The position numbers and the translations under genes were made by a program. Positions 32,640 through 43,176 of a stretch of 64,000 bases of DNA are shown here, piece by piece; the stretch's first letter is position 1, and each line of letters opens with the position of its first letter. Origin of the DNA: Oxytricha trifallax (lineage: Eukaryota; Ciliophora; Spirotrichea; Sporadotrichida; Oxytrichidae); assembly GCA_000711775.1 (NCBI GenBank), contig ARYC01000555.1, positions 62,001 through 126,000 of the forward strand, given 5' to 3'. The notes under the pieces were generated by a model, which was given only the letters and a program-made list of their open reading frames with translations, did no database searches and was not told the origin of the DNA.

Positions 32640-35083
32640 TCAGTAAATGAACTACTTAGAAAAGATAGAGTTGAAGGACATATTCAAAATGTTTTCTGCA
32701 TTTGTCAGCTAGCCTCTTTTATTCCAAATTGGAAAGACCTTACTTCTAGAATTATCTTGCATCTAGTAATGGGGATCCATAAATTCTTTTGTTACTTTTT
32801 ACAGTTATTTCTAAGCTTTCTTGAATGAAATTAGCCTGTCGTCGTAGTTACGAAGAGTATTAAGTAAATCTTTCTTCAATTTGTAGCTGTTTTGATTAAT
32901 TAAATGCTCATTCTTTACATTCATTATAGTCTAAAAAATTTCCATGCTTTATGATGTATTCATAATTCCCGATTAGTCATTTGCTTAAAGCATGTTGCTC
33001 GTATCTAATGATGATTAATTCAGGAAATGAGCATTAGAATGGCTGTGCAAATTGTCTAGACTCTAGGTGGGCTTTAGTAATCTAGATTTTTACTGAAAGA
33101 TTGGGCCATACTTACTCTCAGAATGAGTGTATGCTGCTCTAGAGTTTAACTTCTATACAGGCAATTTATGTTTTATTGAATCAAGCAAGTCAGGAGAAAG
33201 AATCAAATTATTGCCAGATTAGTTAAGCTATGATTAATCTTGGTTTCCTAAAAGTACTGGATCAATTGCTTATAATGAATAAGTTGTATACTCTGGTCTA
33301 AAGAGCTCGGTTTAGAAAATAGATTATGGTTGGGTAGGGGCAATCCTGAAATTTTTATTTTTGCTTTAGTTGTTTTTGATTGCTTAAGTGAGCATTTAAG
33401 TCTGACTACTAGACATATTAAAAGGCTTCAAAAAATTTGAGCTATGTGACACTCTCAATTGTTTCAAAAACATATAGTCATTTTAATCAACAATATTCAA
33501 TTAAAAATCAGGTTTTGATCTTTCATTGCTACCACAATTTTATCGAAATGTAGGTAGAGTCCTTCTAAAAGATATGCTTGCGTTTGTTTTAGGAATGAAA
33601 CCATCATTAATTTAAGGCAACTTTAACTTCAGATCCTCATTCAAAAAAATATTATCTTATACTTTTTATCATTATATTTGAATATTTAAAATCTTATGAA
33701 CTTTAATTGGCACATTAGGATATTTAAGGGTAGATTTGAAATAAAATGTATAATATAATTATAATGATCTCAGTTCTCAAAACTAAACTCGGTAAAATCA
33801 GACAAGCCTTTTAGCAAAATTTGAAGCCTCAATTTGTGCTTCATATTGTCAGTAAGTAATTTTAATATTTTTCATTTTAATTTTAGACACAAAACTTGAG
33901 GATAAGTAAATGAAGCAGCAATTCAAGCCACTCATTAAGTAGATTGCTTAGGTTCAGCCAAGCAACTTTGAGCTCAAATAGCAAACTAAATGCCTTCTCA
34001 AAAAGCAACCTGAACACTTTAAGACAAAATAGGTCAAGGCTAACATGACTTAATGGAGACAAACTAACAGCCAAAGAAGATCCCACTTGAACTGAAATCT
34101 CTCATAAACTTAAATTAATTTTTATTTAAGATAATTTTTTTAAAGATTAGACACATCTAAAGCCTCTTATTAATTGTATTACCTGCTTTGATTCATTATA
34201 TTTTCATTCTTTAAAGGATTTATTGGACTAATTTTAGTGTAGCTTGAATTACTATTATATAGAGTTTACGATTACAAAGCCTTATTTTTCATCATAGATT
34301 TTGCATTATCAAGTAAATGTCCATATCTTTAAAATGGATTGAGAGAACTTCTTGCTGGGAATTAATTTCTAGTTTCATTTTGGTATTAAACATTTAAGAC
34401 TTACTGAGATTGCACTTTCTTAAGAGATAATTATGAATTTTGGGAATCATTTTTGTTCAGATTTTGTGATTATTCATTAGATAGAATAAAACTCCCAGGT
34501 TTTGAGTTGCCCTCATTGCCACTAAAATTTTAAAGTTAATTCATGTCAATCGCTAATCCATTTTCACTATTAAGATTTGAACTCTATCTCTTTGACCCAA
34601 ATTTCCCTTTGTAGTTCTACTTTAGATAAGTGTTTTTAGTTTAATAGTAAGTCTAATGATGATTGGAATTAATTGAATGCATCTACTTTAAGCTCTTCTC
34701 TCCATTTTTATCAAGCTTAGAGATCATTAATTTTTTGTTTTTCTTAAATCCCACATTTTTTTGTAAATCTTAGTTCTATTTTAGATTACTGCGTCCTTCT
34801 GAAAGTTTTTATTCGAGATCATGTGTACTTGAGAAATTCTGCTTATTTACTACAAAATATTTTAGACCTTTACTTTAAATTTAGGCAATAAGTTTACCTT
34901 GATTATTGCTAACAAGATTAATATATTTAATAATCTACTCAAAATTAATAATTGAAATAGATTTAAATAAAAGACATTAGATCGGTAGATCAGATTAATA
35001 TTCAGAAAATTTTAGTAATTAGTCTTTCGCGCTTGTTAAATTCTGGTTTTTAAGATAATTCTGCAGTTATTGATGCTCAACAT
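32640..35083 (-). CDS. Asn/Gln/Ser-rich protein of unknown function, hosting a nested gene
   Basis: MDS1 starts at ATG 35083 (MLSINNCRIILKTRIQQ). After an unresolved boundary (34880-34960) MDS2 is low-complexity: LNSENGLAIDMNQLQNF, ARSSLNPFQRYGHLL, and it ends ...EALDVS. A 738-bp IES (33416-34153) with pointer TAGACA joins it in frame to MDS3, SSQTQMLTQAIKNNQ. MDS3 continues with YTHSESKYGPIFQQKS, LKKDLLNTLRNYDDRLISFKK and ends IFSKQFIY, TGA 32640-32642. No domain recognised. The IES contains a complete gene on the opposite strand (33764-34095). Confidence 0.68.
33764..34095 (+). CDS. Small basic protein, gene nested inside an IES of the antisense gene
   Basis: ATG 33764, MISVLKTKLGKIRQAF; a 35-base intron (GTAAGT...TTTTAG, starting after codon ...HIV) is followed by TKLEDKQMKQQFKPLIKQ and a very Lys/Gln-rich C-terminus ending RRSHLN, TGA 34093-34095. 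About 98 residues, strongly basic; possibly a mitochondrial or ribosome-associated protein, but no family recognised. It lies wholly inside IES 33416-34153 of the gene on the other strand, with a canonical intron of its own. Confidence 0.65.
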
Positions 35084-35867
35084 TTAATATAAATTTAATT
35101 TATATAATTATTCTCACTTATAATATTTCAATATTAAAAAATATGTGAAAAAAATAGATTATTATATATTCTTCAATGATTCATTTTGTAAAACATTCTG
35201 ATTTTCAATTCTCTGATTGCTCTTATTTTCCATGTTAAGCTTTTTATCGTATCTTATAGTATTTGACATTTGTAATTGGAATATAATTAATGTAATTTAT
35301 AGTAGTATTAGATTTTTTAAAAAAATTAAGTCAATATTTTTGGGATTAATGTAATTTTCTCATCAGTATATATACTCAATCATGAGTATAGGAATTGTTA
35401 TAATAATTTTGATTTTAATATTAATAAAATAATCTGAGTTAAAATGACTTAGTTAAACCCCTAATTGATATAAATTTATAATTATTAGATAAAATCAAAT
35501 TGAATATTAAAATATATTATCTGAAAAATGAGTTCTACTATTGCATTAAATTTTCCTTATATAACTAAATTTAAATTTCCAATTACGAAAAAGTAAGAGT
35601 AATTAACTACGTTATAAATTATTTCTTATAAAATAAATGAATAATTTTCATAATGACATCATTGCTCGTGATAGATTCTTTTCATAGTTTATCTATCTTG
35701 CCTATCTTGTGATTAGTTAGTAAATATAAAAATAAACAACTATATTTTAGTATAAATAAATCTTTGCAATTCACTAATTACTCAAACAGCAGCTGTTTAC
35801 ACAAAATCACTAAAAATTACTATAATAGAATAAAATTTTGACAAATCTAGAATAAAAACAACGAATA
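35084..35867. other. AT-rich intergenic DNA, no gene seen
   Basis: About 780 bases with numerous TGA in all frames. Confidence 0.55.
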
Positions 35868-37081
35868 ATGAGTTCAATTAGTAGTTAAGAAAACAGTGTT
35901 GAGTTGATATCTCCACCCACTCTATCGCCCATATATTAATTAATAGAAAAGATGCTTCCTGCTTCCTCTCTTCAAGATGTTATTGATAAATTAATTCATG
36001 TTATTTATAAGAAATATGCACTCTCCTATTTACGAAAAGAAAAGTTTGTTCACATTTGTGTAATAGTGAGGGCATCCCATCTTTGCTTTTGACATAAATC
36101 CAATCTCAATTATCAACTAATACTTCATCCATATATCAATAGAGATCTCCAGACTACATAGACAGCTTCAATCATATAGGTATGTGTAAAATAATCAAAT
36201 CCAAATATTAGTAAAAAGTATTATTAAATTAGTAATGTGATGCGGTCATCACATTTTATTTGGATTATCTTTTATCTTTAAAATATCATTTTATTTAATT
36301 AATTGATTTATTTAGCATTTTAATGGGATACTAGGAATATTTCTGAAAATTTGGATATCAGTGATGATGAAAGAATATGCACTTTCAAAATAAAAAAAAT
36401 ATATAAAATACAAATATTAGTTAAATAAACCACAATTAATTTGAAACTACACTTCCAAGACAAGTATGAATTCATTTAAGTCATGCTATGGAAGTACTTT
36501 GATGTTACCAGGGTTTAGATACTACTATGAAGTCAAGTTTATTAAAGGAAGCAATTTTAAGATTGGAGTGAGTCGTAGTATTTATCTATTTAACACATTC
36601 AATGAATCTACTCAAATCAAAATCAATTATTTATGTAAATTAAAAGTTTTTAATATAAGTAAACGAAATTTGGAAATTGCATTTTCAGATGTTGAAGATG
36701 GCTGGGCTTACTATTCGAATGGACAACTTAGGCATAATAGTAAGGGAGAGGGTTTAAATTACGGATCTATATTTAGAGGAAAAGATGTTATCGGGGTATT
36801 TGTAGATTTAGTTGAGGTAAGTATTTTTCTTTACAACAAACTCATTTTTTTCCTTTGCAAAATATTTCCACATTAAACGCAATTAAAACTCAAGAAAATT
36901 AATAAAGTATGAAATTTAACACTATATACTTTAGGGTAAATTGTTCTTTTCTAAGAATGGTAAAATTTTCAAGGATGCTTATAGGGATGAAGAATTAACA
37001 AAACAACCACTCTATCCTGCTTGCAGTTGCCTTACAAAAGGAGAGTCTTTTGAATTGCTTTTTCCAGCTTGTGAAGATTGA
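35868..37081 (+). CDS. SPRY-domain protein
   Basis: N-terminus MSSISSQENSVELISPPT, then a helical segment (SLQDVIDKLIHVIYKKY). An intron or IES near 36055 leads to IPSLLL...YIDSFNHI. A GTATGT intron starts at about 36180 and exon FQWDTRNISENLDISDDERICTF follows, the usual SPRY opening. After another short IES (36395-36465) comes YGSTLMLPGFRYYYEVKF, FKIGVSRS, DGWAYYSNGQLRH and DVIGVFVDL. A GTAAGT...TTTAG intron (36816-36933) precedes GKLFFSKNGKIFKDAY...LYPACSCL and TGA. The arrangement matches SPRY (G-x-YYEV, IGV, GVxxDL, xFFxNG). SPRY domains bind peptides in scaffold or ubiquitin-ligase contexts; no RING is seen here. Confidence 0.75.
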
Positions 37082-37474
37082 AAGAAATTTAGTAGAAATT
37101 AATCATAGATTTCATCCAGAAGATAACAAAATTTTACGATGATTTTGGCGAATCTAAAAATTAATAATTTATAAGACTATTTATTTATTGAGAGTATTAT
37201 GAAAGAAATTTTAAATAAAGTTAAATTCAATAATAATTTAATAACTTATTTGTTCCTATTTAACAATATGAACATATATATTTAAAGCAATTTTTAATTT
37301 AATTTAACTAATAATTCACAAAGCATAGTGCTTTCTGAATATCCTTAGAATTTTATAAAATCATTCATAGTCATTATTTAAGCTGTTCTAATTCACATAG
37401 TATTTAGCTTAAGTTCAATTATAAATATTTTCACAACATATCTGGTATTTGCTTCATTGTTGTTAATCTGGTAT

Positions 37475-40442
37475 TCATTCAATAAGAATTTTTGGGATTT
37501 CTTCACTTAGAATGTGGTGCTCTCTGTCCTTACTAGCAGTCAACATGTTTCCGAAGAGTTCTTTCTGAGCTGAATTTTCTTTCAAGGAGCTGCCTAAAAT
37601 ACCAACTGAAACTTTTCTGTTACTTTTCTAGCCTGAGACACATAAGAATTGCTCCTTCTTTTGAGATGATGTCAAATCTGATTGTACTTAAAAAGGGAAC
37701 TTTAAATGGGATATTCAAGCAGATATTGTTTTTTAATAAGTTAAATTTGATTGATTAGCTCGCATCTAAGAGTTGCCTAGAATATTAATTTATGTTTTCA
37801 TTGGGCTTTCCTATTTAGTTGGAGTTTTAAGGGGCTCACCTCTGATTTAGTTTTCAAGATTTTAGTTTAATCTAAATGCATGCTTCTATGGAGATGTATG
37901 TTCAACTTATTATGAGTTTTCTTTTGCTTTATTCAAATAAATCATTATATTGTTTCATATAAAATTCTTGTTTCTTCTTTCATCTCTGGTTCTTCTTGCT
38001 TTCTTGAAGGGAGACCCTGCTTGAGAGCACATATAAGAAGATTAATCGTCTATGTCAGTACATGTTGCAGAGAAAACGCTTTGATTGCAACTTCTATCTG
38101 CCTCCACTCTTTTCGCTAATTCTGATTTTGGTGGCATCAAGGTATTAGCATCAACATCCTCAGTTAAATTTACATGATATAAAATTGAAATTGCAAATTA
38201 TACGCTTCAAAGTTTACAATCTTCTTGATTGGCTTTTTAAGAGGAGTTTCGCTATCTTCAATGACAAACTTCTTAGTGGGTATACTTTCCCTTGAGTGCA
38301 AATACTCGCATTCTTCTTTTATTTCTAGCATGGTTGGCTCTGGCTTTTACTTTGGCTCTTTAGCTTTCTTGTCTCCTCCCTCATTATTTTGATTCCATGC
38401 TTGCTCTATCAAAGCCTGTACACTGTCAAAGTCAGCTGCCTTCCAACTGGTCTATCTTTCGCCCCACTTTGGCTTAGCAAGACCACTCTTTGACTTGCTT
38501 CTTTGCTTTGCCTTCTCCCTCTCTTCTTATCTCTGCTTCTTGATTTCTTCAGCTTTCTGCCAGACATCTTCAACCATACCTTGGACTTGCTTTTCTTCAA
38601 TCACTTCCTTGAGAGCAGGTCCAGTATGTCTTGCAGCAGATGGCCTTCTAGAATAGGTGAAAATATAAACATAGATAGACATGATGTTTTATAAAGGTTT
38701 CAAAAATATATATAATTTAATTGTATTGAAACATACTCTTAAAATATTTATTACAGTGTATAAAATTTAAATTTATTAAAAATTATCTAATTAAATATAA
38801 TACTCTCTTTTTAAAGTTTAAATAATTATTTATAAAAAAAAGAGTAAATAATTAATTTTGAAATATTAAAGATGATAACTTTGACAATTTAGCAGTCATA
38901 TTAATACTAAAAATTGGTGTAAATAAGTGAAAATTAATTTTTAAATGGTTTAACATGCATTACATAAAAATAAAATGAAGTTAACGAATTTATGTTATTG
39001 AAACATAATTCTACCTCTACTCTAAGAATTATATTTAATTTTTCTTAATGCTATTTCTTAGAATCTTTCAATTCTTCAGCTTCCTACCAACCCTTCTCAA
39101 CAAGAGCTTAAACACTTTCAAATTCAGCTGGCTTCCATGAATTAATTTAATATAAAATTTTCCAATTAATTCATACAAAAAGATATTAATAAATTAGTTC
39201 TTTCTCCCCATTTCTTAAAATGTTGCACACTTGTCCCTTCCTTTGCTGTTGCAGGTCGGTTTATTATCTGAGGCTTAGTAAGATCTTTAGTCTTCTATCC
39301 GCCAATTAAAGGAGTGTGACTTGGTTGAGTTCTTGGAGATTTGATATCTTAAGCTGCTTTCAAATCGACTATAGTCTTTTCAGTTTTGATTGAAGTTTAA
39401 CTTTGAAGTGTTGAAGTGGATGCGGTTTTTGCAGTATTTAGTCTTGTACCTGTGGTGTTTCTAGCTGATTTAAAGGCATGTTTCTTTTGGTGGTCTGCAA
39501 GTTCAGGTTTATTCTCAATTACTGAGGAAGTAGTTGATTTAGTTTCAGCTTATTGATCTGGTTGATTAATTGCTTTTGCACTGGGTGCTCTCTAAAATGG
39601 TTTCCTTGTTAAACCTGAAGGCTGTTGCATATCTTTAGGTTCAACATTGCTCTATGGCCTGGTAGTTTGTCTTCCTGATGTTCTTGTTGAAGTTACAATT
39701 GTTGTGTTTTTGCCTTCCTAAACTGTAGTAACTGTGGGTTATTCTGTTTTAGAAGCATCAATCACCATAGCAGCAGTGCTTGAATTCTTTCTCATTGGTT
39801 ATTTAAGAGGTTAAGTACCTTTAGTAGCTTTGAAGTTGTGCTTCTCAGTTTGAATGACCTTCTCATTGTTATTTTCGTCCTTTTCAATAACAAATTTCTC
39901 TTCTGAAATGAGTACTGTTTTACTGGATTCAGTTACTCTCACAAATCCATTTGAATTTATTGGCTGATTAGTTCTTGTAGTTTTTGCAGATTGTTTCACA
40001 ACTGGAGGCTTCTAAGTAACTTTAGAGACAACTGATTATTATGGTTTCTCTTCTTGGTCTTATGAACCTTGAGTCTTTGAGTCTTGCAAAAGCTTTTCAT
40101 TAGCTTCTTATTAATATTTTTGCAAATGCTTTTCAGCAGCTTTTGGTAGTCTAAATGAAAATTTACATAATAAATAGGTCTATTAGATCCGTTAATCTTC
40201 GAAGGTTTTGTAGATGTTGTGATCTATGAAGGAGCTGCTATTCCTGATTTTTGCTTTTATGAAGTTACTTCCTAGATCTTAGGTGCAACTTTCTTGACTG
40301 GCTATTGATTGAATCTTTTATTGAAGAACCAGTGCTGGATTTTCAATGTATACTATAGATTGTTAGTTGAAAAAATGAGTATTACTCTATGAAGTAAGAA
40401 GACGTTTGTTCGATATTTCATAAATTTCTTAGATTATTACAT
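37475..40442 (-). CDS. Charged, disordered protein with a duplicated KWGER/SWK module
   Basis: The start is uncertain (ATG 40442 chosen; the frame is open upstream). Several joins restore the frame: a 29-bp micro-IES (40154-40182, pointer GTCTA), IES 38655-39064 (pointer TAGAAT), IES 38171-38199 (pointer AAATT) and IES 37708-37746 (pointer TTAAAT); another near 37920-37950 is unresolved. The protein has Ser/Thr/Gln/Lys-rich linkers and two copies of a module. One is KKWGERTN...SWKPAEFESVQALVEKGWQEAEE (39060-39220); the other is KPKWGERQTSWKAADFDSVQALIEQAW (38380-38480). Function unknown. The repeat may be a short binding module. Confidence 0.65.
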
Positions 40443-40599
40443 CAGATATTCGTCAATTTAGTCACCAACTTATTACGAACTTTTCCATTTGCTTATTACT
40501 TATTCAGCCTAACAAAAACACTATTTAATAGATTGAATCAGAATATTAAATTAGTTAAAGAAATTAATTAAGTTTAAGTTTATTGAGCATTTATCATAT

Positions 40600-41769
40600 T
40601 CAAAATTAATTCTAAGGGGTTTTTGGTACATCTTCATTTGGCTTGTTTCTACCCCAAAATCTAATTTTATGATCATTACCTGTTGATGCAAGCATTTACC
40701 CTTAAGGATGCCAAGCCATACCCCATATCATATTATTATGAGCATTATTTATTGTGTGCAAATGCCCAGAGTTAGCTTACCAATATATAATTTGACCACT
40801 GTATGAAGCCGAAACAAAAAGTTCCTCTTTAAAAGGATGCCATGCTACTACTGTTACTTGATTGTCGTGCTTTTAAAAGACATTGAACTCTCTCATAGTT
40901 CTTATATCGTGAACTTTTAAAGTGGAGTCTCTTGAGCCTGTTAGGAGCCAATTTCCATTTACTGGATTCCATCTCACCTAGTTGATTGTATTGTTATGCG
41001 ACTATAGAGTTTGAACTTCCTTTCCTGATTTAGGATCCCATATCTTAACATAGTTATCCTTGCTTCCTGTTACCACTAAGGATTAAGTTGGATGCCAGTC
41101 GCAAGTTTTCACATCTGAACCATGCCCTTCAAAGCAGAATTCTTCTTAGGTAGTAACAAAATCAAATACTCTGGCTGTTCTGTCATCTGAGCATGACAAG
41201 AACTTTAAGGTGCTTTAAGAGAAAGAGATGTCTCTGATACATGCCTGGTTATGAGCAGAAAACTTATTGAGATAACTTATTTTACTATCACAGTATACTA
41301 TATTTCCTGTTTTATCCCCACTGATCAAATACTTTTCATTGTTAGTCCAGCACATGCATTAAACTCTGTCTCTGTGAACTGATGTAGCATTTTCATATTC
41401 ATAATTTGGAGCAAACCAAGTAATAATATCTCCCTTCGATGATCCTGTAAGTAAGCGTTTGCCACCTTGCATCCATTAAACTGCGAATAAGGGATTTCTC
41501 TGTTTATTTTCCTATTCTGCTAGGAATTTAGGGCAAGCGCATTCCCAATCTTTATCTTCGCACATTGAAGAAGGGTATATGTTTTTTCCATAAGAAAAAT
41601 GTGGATATACTGCAGGTCTGTCAGCTGGATCAAAATCGAAGTCTCTATAGTGCATATAGTTAGTATCTGTTGCCATGAAATCGAAAGATGCTTAGGTCTA
41701 TTGTTGACTAGCCATGTTAATCTTTTGCATTTAAGCCAAAAGATAGTTTTACGTTGATCTGTTCATCAT
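40600..41769 (-). CDS. WDR33 / Pfs2 polyadenylation-factor WD40 protein
   Basis: One uninterrupted frame, 389 residues, ATG 41769 to TGA 40600-40602, no IES. The N-terminal [23 protein letters not shown] block, seven WD40 repeats ([67 protein letters not shown]) and the closing [17 protein letters not shown] are typical of WDR33/Pfs2/FY. Members of this family sit in the cleavage and polyadenylation factor and, with CPSF30, contact the AAUAAA signal. The protein ends shortly after the propeller, as in yeast Pfs2. Confidence 0.85.
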
Positions 41770-41890
41770 TTTACTTTAAGATAAATTAAAGATTATTAAA
41801 AATGATTATGATTAAAGATTTAAAGAAATTATGTTGCTAAATCTCAATAAAAACAAACAAATTTTAAAGTAATCTGTTTTAATTAAATTC

Positions 41891-42829
41891 TCAAGCCTAT
41901 TAATACGAGTCTAAATCCAGGTCTCTAGCCTACTTTCTGTTTACACTGACTTTCTTCTCGTATTCAACTAGCTCCTCTCTTGCTTACTGCACTTATGATC
42001 TTATGAAATCTAATGCCTCTTAAATTGTGTCTATATCTTTATCGTCTGATGGGAATGGTCCGTAAAATTGCAAAAATTGTCTCCTATCAAGTGGTTTGTT
42101 TTTATCGTCCTGCTTCTCTTTAGTTGAAGATGAAGTTGCAGTCTATTGTTATTTGAGTTCCTCGGGGTTTGCATTTTTATTCTCCTCGAGTGGGTTAATT
42201 GGTTAACTCGCATCATCTAACATGACTTGATCTACTTAGGGTCCTTAGGCTCCCGCTGATTGATTTGCACTATCTTGTTCATTTTGCTTTGGTCCCTTAT
42301 CTAAGATATATGCGAAATGTTCAGTTGGCTCAAAGAACACTATCTCATCGTATTTTTCACTGATTACAGGTTTCTTAGTAGATTACTGCTGATTGTTACC
42401 AGGGTAAAGTTTTAACAAATGACCCATTTCAACTGGCTTTTCTGCTGGGTCGGTGAAAAAGATCTTTATGCCAATATCAAATTCTCCCCAACCTGTCAGG
42501 CATATCTCAAATGGAAACTTCTCAATAGCTAAAATATCGTAAGTTATTTTTCATATAATACTTACTTCTAACTGGCTCTGGGAAAGAGGGATGTAATGAA
42601 AATTGCACTTTTTTGATAAAGTAGGAAATGTCTTCCTCGTTAAGTCCTCTTACATAACATGCCCACCTAAAGTATTTGTATTAAAGACTCTATATTTTCA
42701 ATTAATTTCTTACTTATGAGTGTGTTCCTCGTGAGCCTTTTTACCTTGCCATAGTGAAATGGAACCAACTGCAATTGGCACATACTTTGTGACATTCTTT
42801 AGTCTTCTGTTGGATGAGCGGGATGCCAT
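41891..42829 (-). CDS. YEATS-domain protein, GAS41/Yaf9-like
   Basis: ATG 42829: [23 protein letters not shown]. Two GT...AG introns restore the frame: GTAAGAAATT...CTTTAG after ...EEHTH, and GTAAGTATT...TTTTAG after ...FPEPVR. The joined product has the YEATS core [31 protein letters not shown] and the reader-pocket block [13 protein letters not shown]. There is an acidic/Gln-rich linker and a C-terminal coiled coil ([23 protein letters not shown]) as in GAS41/Yaf9. Such proteins read acetyl-lysine on histone H3 as subunits of SWR1/NuA4-type complexes. No IES detected. Confidence 0.88.
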
Positions 42830-43176
42830 ATTTTAATTTGATTTATCAATAATTATTTATAAATTATTAATACTTACTCAAATGTAAATTTTAGTGATAA
42901 CTAATATTCAATTTAAACATACATTAAATATTTTACATTTTCAATGTATCGTTAAAAATGAATAAATTTATATTATTCTATACTTACATATTAATATATT
43001 TATATTAAGCCTAATTGTTAATTTTCGATATAAAAATCTTATAAATTGAGTTTTGTAAAATATAAATTACACATTATATTTGCTACAGTCATTTAATCAA
43101 TGAAAATTAGGTCTGTTGAAGAAATAAAATTCAAACTTTAAGAAATATTAATTATAAATTTGAATTTAGTAAATAA
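42830..43176. other. AT-rich spacer
   Basis: About 350 bases between divergent GAS41 and kinesin genes; presumed 5' flanks and chromosome-end regions. No motif identified. Confidence 0.5.

Noticed and set aside
33883..34086. A minus-strand Leu-rich frame resembling a membrane segment.
   Set aside because: It is the complement of the Lys/Gln-rich coding sequence of the nested gene.
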